Source of the DNA: CAWAHD01 sp963781785
GTDB lineage: Bacteria; Planctomycetota; Planctomycetia; Isosphaerales; Isosphaeraceae
NCBI GenBank assembly: GCA_963781785.1
Contig: CAWAHD010000002.1
Location: 3,100,001 to 3,164,000, forward strand
Direction: 5' to 3'
DNA: 64,000 nucleotides
The notes beneath the pieces were generated by a model. The model saw nothing but the letters and a program-made list of their open reading frames with translations, had not been told where the DNA came from and ran no database searches. This document shows, one piece after another, positions 27,632 to 36,327 of this stretch; the stretch's first letter is position 1, and each line of letters begins with the position of its first letter. The translations under genes were made by a program, and so were the position numbers.

Positions 27632-29121
27632 TACGACAGCGCTACTTGGCAAAATCGGGCATCTCGGCTATTCTCCGTAACTCATTGATGGAACTTCAGA
27701 TCCAGGGAGTTACGGATGACTCCACGACAGATCCTGTCATTGGGGTCGCAGCTCGCCGACTTCCTCGACGAGTTTGACGACTGTTTTGCACGTTCGGAAC
27801 CCCGTGGCCACTTGGCCAGCTACGTGCGTGGCCAGCTCGCCGATTTGCCGCGTAAGAGCGTGCAGCCGATCGCAGATTTCAGCGGTACGCCGCGGCGGAC
27901 TTTGCAAGAGTTCCTCAGTTGGTCCGACTGGGACCATGCTCTGATGCGCGACCGCGTCCAGATGATCGTAGCACGGGACCATGCCGACCCTCATGCCATT
28001 GGTATCCTGGATGACTCGGGACATCCCAAGTCAGGCAACAAAACGGCGTGTGTCCAGAGGCAATGGTGTGGCAACACCGGCAAAATCGACAACTGCGTGG
28101 TCACTGTTCATCTTGCCTACACGACCTACGATACTCGGTTCCGGACGATGCTCGATAGCGCGCTATTCCTTCCCGAAAACGGCTGGGACGATCCCGCGCG
28201 TCGTAAGGAGGCTGATATCCCGGCCGAGCTGACCTACCGGCCCAAGTGGCAAATCGCTTTGGAACTACTCGACCGTGCGCTTGGCAACAACGTGGTTTTC
28301 GGCTGGCTCACGTTCGATGAATGGTATTCGATCCCGGGCGAGTTCCTCGCTGGCTTGGAGGCACGGCACCAGCGTTACGTCGCTGAAGTTCGCAAGAGTT
28401 TCCGAGGTTGGTTGTACGATCCCCAACAAAAGCCCCGTGCCCAATTGAGCACGGTCGAGAACTTGTGCTCGTTTTCCATTCCCATGATGCGGCAGCCCTG
28501 GCAGCGGGTCTACGTGAAAGACACCGACAAAGGGCCGATGGTGTGGGAGGTCAAGCACGCTCCGATCTGGCTCTCGCGAGACGGCCGCATTCTGGGGCCC
28601 TACTGGCTCATATACGCCCGCAATGTGCTGGACCCCGGCGAGGTCAAGTACTTCCTGTCCAATGCAAGCCCAGGGACTCCGCTGGAGTCGATCGTCCACG
28701 TGGCATTTGCGCGGTGGCCCGTTGAGCGTACCTTGGAGGACGAGAAGGACGAACTCGGACTGAGTCACTTCGAGGTCCGAAAATATCATTCAATCATGAG
28801 ACATTTGAGTGTGACTCAAGTAAGCCACCTCTTCCTCGCCCGCCAAACCGAGCGGCTCCGGGGGGAAAAACCTAGAGATCACATTGTGCCAGGTCCGAAC
28901 CGCTGCGAACGTGCTAGTCGATGTGCTGCCTTTGCCGAAGCGCGCCCGCACCGAACGACTCGAAAAGGCGTCGAACAATCTTCACCAAACTCAGGATCAG
29001 AACCGGTGCGCCCGAAAGTCGCACACGAAGACGAGGCTATCGCGGCTCAGGCGAATGGGGATTCTCCTGGCGGATTTGGCCTGCTGCGTTCCCCCGTAAT
29101 TCAGCAAGTAGCGCTGTCGTA
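27632..29121 (+). mobile_element. IS701-family element
   Basis: Perfect 17-base inverted ends TACGACAGCGCTACTTG (left at 27632; inverted at 29105-29121) are flanked by TTAG on both sides (27628-27631 and 29122-29125), which fits the YTAR target duplication of this family. The length is 1490 bp, with a single transposase gene. Confidence 0.93.
27716..29099 (+). pseudogene. IS701 transposase, frameshifted near the C-terminus
   Basis: A DDE transposase of the IS701 family: AIGILDDSGHPKSGNKTACV (first Asp region), NNVVFGWLTFDEWYS (second acidic region) and WPVERTLEDEKDELGLSHFE (Glu region). At 28862-28880 the run GGGGGGAAAAACC is followed by a shift: the family C-terminus (LCQVRTAANVLVDVLPLPKR and later SHTKTRLSRLRRMGI, ending CCVPP at 29099) is in another frame, while the first frame drifts on to 29125. 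The core is intact, so activity may survive partly. Confidence 0.88.
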
Positions 29122-29168
29122 TTAGGATTTCGTGCTTGGTCGCGGCTACGCCGCGCTCGGATTTCGCT

Positions 29169-30236
29169 TCATCGGCAGTCGATCAGATAGCTGATCATGC
29201 GGGTTCCGGCATCGGGCACGCTTTTGGGATTCACCGTCTGGATCAGCTTGCCGTTGAGATCGTACACCTCGAAGCGGGCGTCGCTGGCGTGCCGAGAGCC
29301 CTCCTGGAGATGCAACACCACCGACCGGCTGTCCGGTGACCACACCACGCTGGCGACGAGATTCTTTCGATCGGCCACTCGCGTGACTTCCTTCGGAGCA
29401 GGGTCGGTGAGGCTCTGCACCATCACGCGGGACATGTTCCAGTTGACGGGCGCACCGGCAGAAGCCGGCAACGTTTCGAGCCAGAGGAGCGACCGGCTGT
29501 CGGGTGAGAAACGCGGCGGACTTTGTCGGCTGGTGGACGCGGCCGGCGACTCCTGGCTCGAAGAGCCGGCCAGCCGGTGGAACACGCGGTCGCCGGTGCC
29601 GTCGGGGTGAATCATTCGAACGTCTCGCTGGGTCACGACAGGTGGCTTCCCGCCGGCAGCGTGGCGGGACGATGTGGTCGCCAGCCACTTGCCGTCGCGC
29701 GACCAGTCTTGAACCGTTTCCGTCGCCGGGATCGGCAACTTGGTGGATTTCGATCCGTTGGCCGCCACTCGCCAGGTCTGAGCAGTCAGCTCGATCTGGG
29801 CACCAGAAAGGGTCGTCACGATCAGCTCGCGGCCGTCGCCCGACCACTGGCAGCGTCCGCCCAGGCCATCGAGCTCGACGGAGACGGGCTCGGTCCGTTT
29901 CTGCAGGTCCCGCACCAGCAGCGTCGTTTTCAGGCCGTCTCCCGATCCGGGCTGAAGCCACGCATACTTCGTCGTATCGGGCGAGAGCTGGCCACCGCGC
30001 ACGATTTCTTTGGCGACCGGCGTCCAGGTTTTTCCGTCGCGTTCGATGACCGCCAGTCCGTCTTTGACGTTCTCCGCCTCTTTGCTCACGACGAAGAACC
30101 GCCGCGGCGGTTGCTGGGCCGCGGCCGGCCCCGGCCGGCCAGCACAAATGGTCAATGCAGCCGCGCCGACTGCCGCGAGCCGGGCGAATGCCGACGCTGG
30201 CATCGGGCGCCGGCGAACAATGAGGAACATGGTCAT
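29169..30236 (-). CDS. Secreted TolB-like beta-propeller protein
   Basis: About 355 residues. ATG at 30236 gives MTMFLIVRRRPMPASAFARL followed by a hydrophobic stretch and an AAAQQ cleavage-like site, a standard signal peptide. The mature part consists of PD40/WD40-like blades: LSPDTTKYAWLQPGSGDG, CQWSGDGRELIVTT, DWSRDGKWLATTSS, FSPDSRSLLWLETL and WSPDSRSVVLHLQEG. It is likely periplasmic, role unknown. It is transcribed toward the end of the IS701 element. There is no neighbouring tol or pal gene, so a Tol role is not suggested. Confidence 0.8.
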   Translation of the reverse strand: MTMFLIVRRRPMPASAFARLAAVGAAALTICAGRPGPAAAQQPPRRFFVVSKEAENVKDGLAVIERDGKTWTPVAKEIVRGGQLSPDTTKYAWLQPGSGDGLKTTLLVRDLQKRTEPVSVELDGLGGRCQWSGDGRELIVTTLSGAQIELTAQTWRVAANGSKSTKLPIPATETVQDWSRDGKWLATTSSRHAAGGKPPVVTQRDVRMIHPDGTGDRVFHRLAGSSSQESPAASTSRQSPPRFSPDSRSLLWLETLPASAGAPVNWNMSRVMVQSLTDPAPKEVTRVADRKNLVASVVWSPDSRSVVLHLQEGSRHASDARFEVYDLNGKLIQTVNPKSVPDAGTRMISYLIDCR

Positions 30237-30436
30237 GGCAAGCCTCCGGATCGGCGATCGGCGTGAGCCGCCTCGCACAGCGTGCCCATCGCTTGATCGC
30301 TGAGCTTACTCGACCTGGCGCGCGCTCGCCATGGCGAAGCGCCTGCTGAACCGTGCCGTGATCGCACATACTGCCGAGGTTTTTCTGTCGCCTTTCGCTC
30401 CGCGAAAGTACGCCCTCCCAAGATGCGATACGCGAC

Positions 30437-30480
30437 TTGACAACGGACCCGGCACCGATCATATTCAACCCATTGGTTGA
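30437..30480 (+). promoter_or_regulatory. Sigma70-like promoter with ArsR-type operator
   Basis: TTGACA at 30437-30442, a 17-base spacer and CATATT at 30460-30465, overlapped by the perfect inverted repeat TCAACC-CATT-GGTTGA at 30465-30480. This is the form of operator seen before ArsR-family regulators paired with AHSA1 proteins. Transcription would start about 10 bases before the ATG, giving a near-leaderless mRNA. Autoregulation is inferred. Confidence 0.75.
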
Positions 30481-30485
30481 GGATC

Positions 30486-30845
30486 ATGGGCATGGCGACT
30501 CCCGCGAACCTGGACAGGACGTTGCACGCCTTGGCCGACCCGACCCGGCGGGCGATCTTGCGCCGGCTGACCAGGGGGGAGGCCCGGGTGACGGAGCTGG
30601 CCGCACCGTTCAGGATGTCCCTGAACGGCGTATCCAAGCACATCCGGCTGCTCGAACGGGCCCGGCTGGTGCGGCGGCGCAAGGCCGGGCGTGAGCACCT
30701 GCTCTCCCTCGACCCCAAGCCGCTCGAAGCCGCGGCGGCATGGATGGCCGAACAGCAGGCCCTGTGGAAAGCCCGGCTCGCGGCTCTCGATAGCCTGCTC
30801 AACGCGGAAGATTCGGCCACGAACAACCCTGGAGAATCACGATGA
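30486..30845 (+). CDS. ArsR-family transcriptional regulator
   Basis: A winged-helix repressor of about 119 residues: LDRTLHALADPTRRAILRRL is the hallmark first helix, ARVTELAAPFRMSLNGVSKH is the recognition helix-turn-helix, and LERARLVRRRKAGREHLL the wing. No metal-binding Cys pair is seen, so it is of the non-metal type that pairs with AHSA1/SRPBCC proteins. The start is ATG 30486 or 30492, both just behind the operator. It overlaps the next gene by 4 bases (ATGA), indicating a two-gene operon. Confidence 0.92.
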   Translation: MGMATPANLDRTLHALADPTRRAILRRLTRGEARVTELAAPFRMSLNGVSKHIRLLERARLVRRRKAGREHLLSLDPKPLEAAAAWMAEQQALWKARLAALDSLLNAEDSATNNPGESR

Positions 30846-31273
30846 GTTCCCGAGAGACGACGAGCACCGTGCGGGTCACCCACCGCTTTAGCGCATCGGC
30901 CGAGCGGGTCTTCGACGCCTGGCTCGACCCCGAAAAGGCCCGGCAATTCCTGTTCGCCACGCAGGCCGGGCAAATGGTCCGGGCCGAGATCGATCCACGC
31001 GTCGGCGGGAAATACAACTTCACCGACCGCCGGGACGGCGAAGATGTCGAGCACGTCGGCGAGTACGTGGAGATCGACCGGCCGCGGCGTCTGGTGTTCA
31101 CCTTCTCCGTACCGAAATACTCTCCTGTGATCACGCGGGTCACGATCGAGATCGTATCACTTGATAGCGGGTGCGAGCTGACCCTGACCAACGACGGCGT
31201 ACTGCCGGAATGGAAAGATCCGAGCACCGAAGGGTGGTCGAGGATTCTCGCGGCACTTTCGGCTGTCGCATGA
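30842..31273 (+). CDS. AHSA1/SRPBCC domain protein
   Basis: A 143-residue START-like (SRPBCC) protein with a hydrophobic ligand cavity: VTHRFSASAERVFDAWLDPE is the family opening, EIDPRVGGKYNFTDRRDG and HVGEYVEIDRPRRLVFTFS are the central strands, and STEGWSRILAALSAV is the long C-terminal helix. Such proteins are typically co-transcribed with an ArsR regulator, as here. The ligand is unknown. Confidence 0.9.
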   Translation: MSSRETTSTVRVTHRFSASAERVFDAWLDPEKARQFLFATQAGQMVRAEIDPRVGGKYNFTDRRDGEDVEHVGEYVEIDRPRRLVFTFSVPKYSPVITRVTIEIVSLDSGCELTLTNDGVLPEWKDPSTEGWSRILAALSAVA

Positions 31274-31277
31274 GGAC

Positions 31278-32892
31278 TCATTTCCCCTCGGCCTTCTTCA
31301 GGCCGGCGGCGATCGCTTTGCGGGCGCGATCGGAGGCTTCCGGTTTCGCCCCGCTGGCGATCAGCTCCTGGGCCTTGCGATATCCGGCGAGCGCCCCGGC
31401 ACGGTCGCCGTCGTCCAGCAACTGCTCGGCCAGGAACTTCTGCGCGATCCAAGAATTCGGATACAGCTCGCAACGGCGCCGGAGCAAGACCATCCCTCCA
31501 GCCGGCTTGTTTGCGCCATACAGGGCATCTGCGGCGTCGCGGAGGGTTTCCTCGTCAATCTCGGGCCCGAATCGCCGCACAACACCCATCGCCTCATCCA
31601 GCCCGTCTCGAAGCACCAGGTCGACGAGCTGGCCGGCGGTGGGCGGCACGGGCGAGGGCTCGCGAATGCTCACGTCCCAGGCGGCCGCGTCGGTCCGAAC
31701 GCCCTGGGCCGCCCGCTTCAGAAAAAGACCGGCCTCCCGGTCTCCCTTGAGATGGGCATCGAAGAAGTTCCGCGTAAAGAGACAGACGCGGTCATACCCC
31801 GCTCGGATCGCGGCCGCCCGCTCCGGTGGGATTCTTCGCCCTGGCAGGAAGGCGAACCGAGTCGCCCCCTGGCTCACGAAGTCATTGTGCTCCAGATGGG
31901 AGACAGCCACGGTGTAGAGACGCGTGTATTTCCAATGCCCCCAGTGGCCGAGGAAGTTCGGTTTGTCTTCCTTGGACGCGTACGTCATGATCGGGCCGGC
32001 AAGACGCATGGCGTCTTTGAGACGCACCGTCAGTGGGGCGAAACCGGGGTCGTCAACGGCGTTGTGTTCCACGGTCGAGTCGAGGCTGACGACTGCGCCC
32101 AAGGGCGAGTTTTTCTCGGCTCGCCAGGCCAGCACCGCCTGCGCCATAGCTGTGCCCGATCGCTCCGATTGCACCCAGGTCGAAACCGGGCCGCGCCTTC
32201 GCGTACCGGACGAGGAAATCCATATCCTTGATCGACCGGTCCAGATCCCAGTCGATGTTCAAGTAGGCTGCGTTCTCCGCCTGGTACGGGGCGGCGACCA
32301 CGACATAGCCGTGACTGGCGAGGTACTCGTAAAAGACCGAGTTGTCTTCGAACGTCCCACCGAGGCCCGGGTGGGCCACGATCAGGGGGAACTTGCCCGG
32401 GGCGACGGCAGCGTCCTTGAACGCGCACGTGCCGGCGTCGAGCCACGCTTTGATCCCGGCGGCCTCGGCCTCGTCGATCTTGGCGGGACGCTCTTCAAGC
32501 ATCTCCTCGGCGATCGTCCGCCGCGTGAAGGCGTCCAGCCGCCGGGCGAACGGGGCAATCGCAGGGCGGTCCGAGCCAATATCGAGATACTCGCGATAGC
32601 GCATCGGCGTGGTGCCCCCCTGGCGGGCGGGGTACCAGAGGTTGACGAGAATGGGTCGGGGGCATTCCGGGGGTGGGCCCAGTGGGGCACCCTCGGCGCG
32701 GAATGCCGGAGCGTATTGCCGCGTAGGATCGAGCTGCCAGGACCGCGCGAATCCGACCGGATGCGGTCCCGGCATCAAGGTTCCCCAGAGCCGCGGATCG
32801 GGGGCACCGCTTGCACGCGCAGCAGAAAGGGCCGCCGACACAACACCCAGGAGGCCAACGCTTCTCGCCATGCGGCGAACCATTGCGATCAT
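31278..32892 (-). pseudogene. Secreted alpha/beta hydrolase (dienelactone-hydrolase-like), one frameshift
   Basis: It starts at about 32892 (MIAMVRRMARSVGLLGVVSA) with a signal peptide. The hydrolase core shows ILVNLWYPA, PLIVAHPGLGGTFEDNSVF (oxyanion region) and the nucleophile elbow AIGHSYGA; right after this, near 32140, the frame breaks and continues as QAVLAWRAEKNSPLGAVVSL. The second frame carries HWGHWKYTRLYTVAVSHLEH with a candidate catalytic His, and a C-terminal helical, TPR-like region (LAEQLLDDGDRAGALAGYRK). Corrected length is about 537 residues. Decay or a sequencing error are both possible. Confidence 0.82.
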
Positions 32893-33176
32893 GACGAAGC
32901 TCCTCGGCACGAAGCTGATCCCGGATGCGGTCTCCGCCCCAGCGCGGCCCTGCTGCGTAGTGTCCGGTACAATAAGGTGCAGCGCCGACCTCGCCGATGC
33001 AAGAGGAGAGGCGCATCGCGAGGGCCAAACGGCGGTTGCACTCGCGATATCATCGTTCGGCGTTTCATACGGGAGCCGTCCCGCGCCTCCGGAATGCATG
33101 ACCCATCATCCATCAATAAATGCGCCGAGCACCTACGCGTCAGGCGGTCCGCACGCAAAAAACGAAATTCCCGCAA

Positions 33177-33417
33177 AACAACATAACCTACTGTTTAGTA
33201 GTCATTAACGTACGATAATCTGCACGATAGCTTGTCGGCTTGTTGCAGATAATGGAAAATGTTGCATAATTGGTTGAGATTAGCACGAGACGCGTGCATT
33301 TCCTCAATTCCTTCGCCCTTTGGGGGCGTACCGGCCAGCCTGGGCCCGGGGCTGAGAGCCGTGAGTGGGGCCAACGGAGACACGGTGGCAGGTTGTCACG
33401 CTGTGCCACTTCCTACC
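33177..33417. other. AT-richer intergenic region
   Basis: No gene is supported. It is noticeably more AT-rich than the surroundings, with GTTGCAGATAAT and GTTGCATAAT as near-direct repeats at 33242-33253 and 33262-33271; probably promoter DNA for the gene starting at 33418. Confidence 0.4.
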
Positions 33418-33825
33418 ATGGCCGACGAAGAAACTCGCACAAGCATGAAAGCTCAACTGGCCCTTGCGGTTGCGCAAGGCAAGTCGGTGACCGGTTGGGC
33501 GTGCGCCAACAATGTGTGCCGGCGCACGGCCCACAGATGGCTCAAGGAGCCGAAGGTCAAGGACGCGGTGGAATCTTATCGCCGCCGCTCCGTCGATCGG
33601 GCGATCGGCCGGCTCGCAAAGCGTTCGACCTGGGCGGTCGACGGGATCACCGCGCTCGCCAGCAAGGCCTCGTCGGAATCAGTCCGCCTGAGCGCGCTGC
33701 GAACCTTGCTGTCCGACATGATCACCGTCACAGAGTTCGGAGGGCTCGAGCATCGCATGACCGAAGTCGAGGAGCTGGTACGTGAGCGTATTTCCAACGG
33801 CGCTCGCCCGGGATGGCCTTCGTGA
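33418..33825 (+). CDS. Hypothetical HTH protein
   Basis: It starts at ATG 33418 (MADEETRTSMKAQLALAVAQ), about 135 residues. SVTGWACANNVCRRTAHRWL looks like a helix-turn-helix of the kind seen in small terminase-like or transposase-related proteins; the rest is helical (RLAKRSTWAVDGITALASKA). I recall similar short proteins in planctomycete genomes, but no function is known to me. The ORF could begin earlier in frame at 33259, without better support. Confidence 0.65.
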   Translation: MADEETRTSMKAQLALAVAQGKSVTGWACANNVCRRTAHRWLKEPKVKDAVESYRRRSVDRAIGRLAKRSTWAVDGITALASKASSESVRLSALRTLLSDMITVTEFGGLEHRMTEVEELVRERISNGARPGWPS

Positions 33826-33835
33826 TCGGGTTGAA

Positions 33836-33884
33836 TGTCTCAAAAACCCGCTGAAAGTGTGACATTTCTGGACATTTTGAGACA
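33836..33884. repeat. Perfect 10-base inverted repeat
   Basis: TGTCTCAAAA at 33836-33845 and its exact inverse TTTTGAGACA at 33875-33884, separated by 29 bases that contain two GACATTT copies. It lies just after the HTH gene; it could be a hairpin or protein-binding site. No U-run follows, so a Rho-independent terminator is not claimed. Confidence 0.55.
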
Positions 33885-34150
33885 CTGAAAAAGCCCATCG
33901 CGACAGCAGGTAAACCAGTGACGCCGTTGCAGATGCGCAGCGTGCACCCATCGCTAGAAGGGAGTGCGCCATCGATACCAAGTGAGACACTGGTTTTCGT
34001 GCCTCAATGGACGTTGCTCGGCGGTTCGCGGAATAGCACGGTAGCGACCCGACTTCCACTCGCGACCGCCAGCTCCTTGACGAAGACACAGCCCCGTTCG
34101 ACGATCACGTGTCGACGCTGTTCAATCGCCCTGGTCTGGGAGGTCAAGGC

Positions 34151-35194
34151 ATGACGCGCTGGTCAAAGGCGGTCGTATTCGGGTTGTGTGCCTCGGTCGT
34201 TTTGATCGGAGGGCAAAGCGGTCCGCTTCTTGTCGGCGCGGAGCACGGGAGCGGCAGTCGCCAGCGTTCCGCAACAGAGCGAGGTCGACGGCCGCTGCCG
34301 GAGATCACGCGTCCGGTCATGTTCAACACGCCGGAAGCGGATCGGATCCTGGCGGCGCTTCAGGTTTTCCCTCCGGATAACCCATGGAACGAGGACATCT
34401 CGAACCGGCCTGTGCACCCCAATTCGAAGAACCTGGTCGCCTCGGTCGGCGCTCTCAAGAGCCTGGCATACAACATGGACATGGCGTTCATCCTGGTGCC
34501 GCCCGACCAGAAAAGGGTGCCGGTGAAGCTCACGGAATATCGCGACGAATCCGACCCCGGACCCTATCCGGTTCCCGACAACGCGCCCATCGAGGGCTGG
34601 CCGGTCGACGGACAGCCGCTCGAGACTATTCAGCGGCACGGGGCAGGGGACCGGCACATGCTGGTGGTCGATCCGGTGAAGAAGACGCTCTTCGAGTTCT
34701 ACTCGGCTCGCAAGACGGCCGACGGCTGGACCGCGATGCAGGCCTCGGTCTTTGACCTGAAGTCGAACCGGCTGCGCCCGGACGGCTGGACGTCGTCCGA
34801 CGCGGCCGGCCTGCCGATTTTCCCGTCGGTGATTCGGTTCGACGAGGTGGACCGCGGCATGGTGGAGCACGCGATGCGATTCACGATCCGTAACTCGCGC
34901 CGGGCTTATGTTTATCCGGCCACGCATTTCGCCAGTCAAAAGACCGACAAGAATATGCCGCGGATGGGCGAGAGGTTCCGGCTGCGGCAGGACTTCGGCA
35001 TCTCGGGCTTCTCACCGCACACCCGGGCGGTTCTCAAGGGGCTGAAGAAGTACGGCATGTTCGTCGCCGACAACGGCGGCGACTGGCGGATCTCGGTGGC
35101 CCCGGACAGCCGGATCAAGGGACTGGACGAGCTGCGTCGGGTCAAGGGCCAGGATTTTGATGTGATCGAACCGACCGGTCCGGAGCGACGGTGA
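34151..35194 (+). CDS. Secreted hypothetical protein
   Basis: About 347 residues. ATG 34151 opens MTRWSKAVVFGLCASVVLIG, a clear signal peptide ending near VGAEHG. The mature protein has blocks such as NTPEADRILAALQVFPPDNP, WNEDISNRPVHPNSKNLVAS and FGISGFSPHTRAVLKGLKKY. It resembles a widespread secreted family whose members begin with a FPxDNPWN motif, but I do not know a function. The neighbouring regions (33885-34150 and 35195-35272) contain nothing recognisable. Confidence 0.75.
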   Translation: MTRWSKAVVFGLCASVVLIGGQSGPLLVGAEHGSGSRQRSATERGRRPLPEITRPVMFNTPEADRILAALQVFPPDNPWNEDISNRPVHPNSKNLVASVGALKSLAYNMDMAFILVPPDQKRVPVKLTEYRDESDPGPYPVPDNAPIEGWPVDGQPLETIQRHGAGDRHMLVVDPVKKTLFEFYSARKTADGWTAMQASVFDLKSNRLRPDGWTSSDAAGLPIFPSVIRFDEVDRGMVEHAMRFTIRNSRRAYVYPATHFASQKTDKNMPRMGERFRLRQDFGISGFSPHTRAVLKGLKKYGMFVADNGGDWRISVAPDSRIKGLDELRRVKGQDFDVIEPTGPERR

Positions 35195-35272
35195 ATCGCC
35201 AGAAGGGCGCAGGCGATTGAGCCACCAGGCGGATGATCAAGTCACCGCCGCCCTAGGCCCGGAGCAACGGAC

Positions 35273-35559
35273 GTGAGTCGCAAGCCACGAAAATGCCGGA
35301 TTTGCAAGAAGCGTCCTGTCTGGACGCGGGGTGACGTGAAGAACCCGGGGCCGGTTTGCAAGAAGTGTTACCACAAGCGCGTTTGGCCCGAGCGCCGGGG
35401 GGCGCACAAGAGAAAGAGGATTCATTCGAGGCGTTGGTCCCGGAAGAGACGTTTGAGCCGTGGGTCGGCGAAGACGCGTTCGAGCCGCCGCCCTATCCTT
35501 GGTGCTACGACCCTGACTACTATTACGTACACATATGGCGTCGAGATGATGAAGATTGA
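35273..35559 (+). pseudogene. Small zinc-ribbon protein with acidic tail, frame broken at a G6 run
   Basis: GTG at 35273 opens MSRKPRKCRICKKRPVWTRG, with a second pair CKKCYHKRVW: a C-x2-C...C-x2-C zinc ribbon. At 35395-35402 a run of six G follows GCC; in the next frame the sequence continues sensibly as EKEDSFEALVPEETFEPWVG and PPYPWCYDPDYYYVHIW to a stop at 35559. One frame thus gives the ribbon, the other an acidic aromatic tail, about 95 residues if corrected. An uncorrected G-run indel is likely. The function is unknown. Confidence 0.55.
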
Positions 35560-35829
35560 TTGCGAAGATACGGATCCATTCCGGGAAATGGGGAAGGCAT
35601 TGGAGAGCTCCGCGAGTTTCGAGGTCGACATTGTCATTGTCGCCCACGAGTCCGAGCCGGTCAATTCAGGCTTGCCGAAGACGGATCGTCGGGTCGCGCT
35701 GAGTTCCGGTAGAATACAGAGGACCACGACCCTGGCACGACGTCGCGCGATCCCGACGTGGAAGAGAAATGCGATCGGTTCACGGGCGTTTTCGGGATCT
35801 TGAGAAGAAGCACCTCGACCCAGAGCAAC

Positions 35830-36327
35830 ATGGCAGCGGAAAGAGCGTCTTTACCCCTTGTTGGCGTCATCATGGGCAGCCAGTCCGACTGGGAGACGAT
35901 GCGCCATGCCTCCGATCTGCTCGCCGAGCTGGAGATACCTCACGAGTCGAAGATCGTGTCGGCGCACCGAACGCCCGAGCGGTTGTTCCGGTATGCCCGG
36001 GAGGCGGAGGGGCGCGGACTGGAGGTATTGATTGCCGGTGCCGGCGGGGCAGCCCATTTGCCGGGGATGCTGGCGGCGATCACGCTCTTGCCGGTCCTGG
36101 GCGTGCCGGTGGAGAGCAAGACTTTGCGCGGGGTGGATTCACTCTTTTCGATCGTGCAAATGCCGCGAGGGGTGCCTGTGGGCACTCTGGCCATCGGCGC
36201 CTCGGGAGCGGCCAATGCGGCAATCCTGGCCGCGGCGATTCTGGGAAGACACCATCCGGCGATCCGCGCGGCTCTGGCCCGGTTTCGCCAGGCTCAGACC
36301 GACGCGGTCAGAGAGACGCCGACATGA
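35830..36327 (+). CDS. purE: N5-carboxyaminoimidazole ribonucleotide mutase
   Basis: PurE class I, which converts N5-CAIR to CAIR in purine synthesis. VGVIMGSQSDWETMRHASDL (substrate loop with GSxSD) is followed by SKIVSAHRTPERLF (SAHRTP motif), IAGAGGAAHLPGMLAAITLL and GVPVESKTLRGVDSL, SIVQMPRGVPVGTLAI. The length of 165 residues is normal. The start is ATG 35830 in preference to an in-frame GTG at 35758. It overlaps purK by 4 bases (ATGA). Confidence 0.95.
   Translation: MAAERASLPLVGVIMGSQSDWETMRHASDLLAELEIPHESKIVSAHRTPERLFRYAREAEGRGLEVLIAGAGGAAHLPGMLAAITLLPVLGVPVESKTLRGVDSLFSIVQMPRGVPVGTLAIGASGAANAAILAAAILGRHHPAIRAALARFRQAQTDAVRETPT

Noticed and set aside
29101..29125. The IS701 transposase frame reads through its inverted end and takes its stop codon (TAG) from the TTAG target duplication, which YTAR targets would always supply.
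   Set aside because: The family C-terminus (ending CCVPP at 29099) lies in another frame upstream of the repeat, so the read-through is a by-product of the frameshift near 28870.
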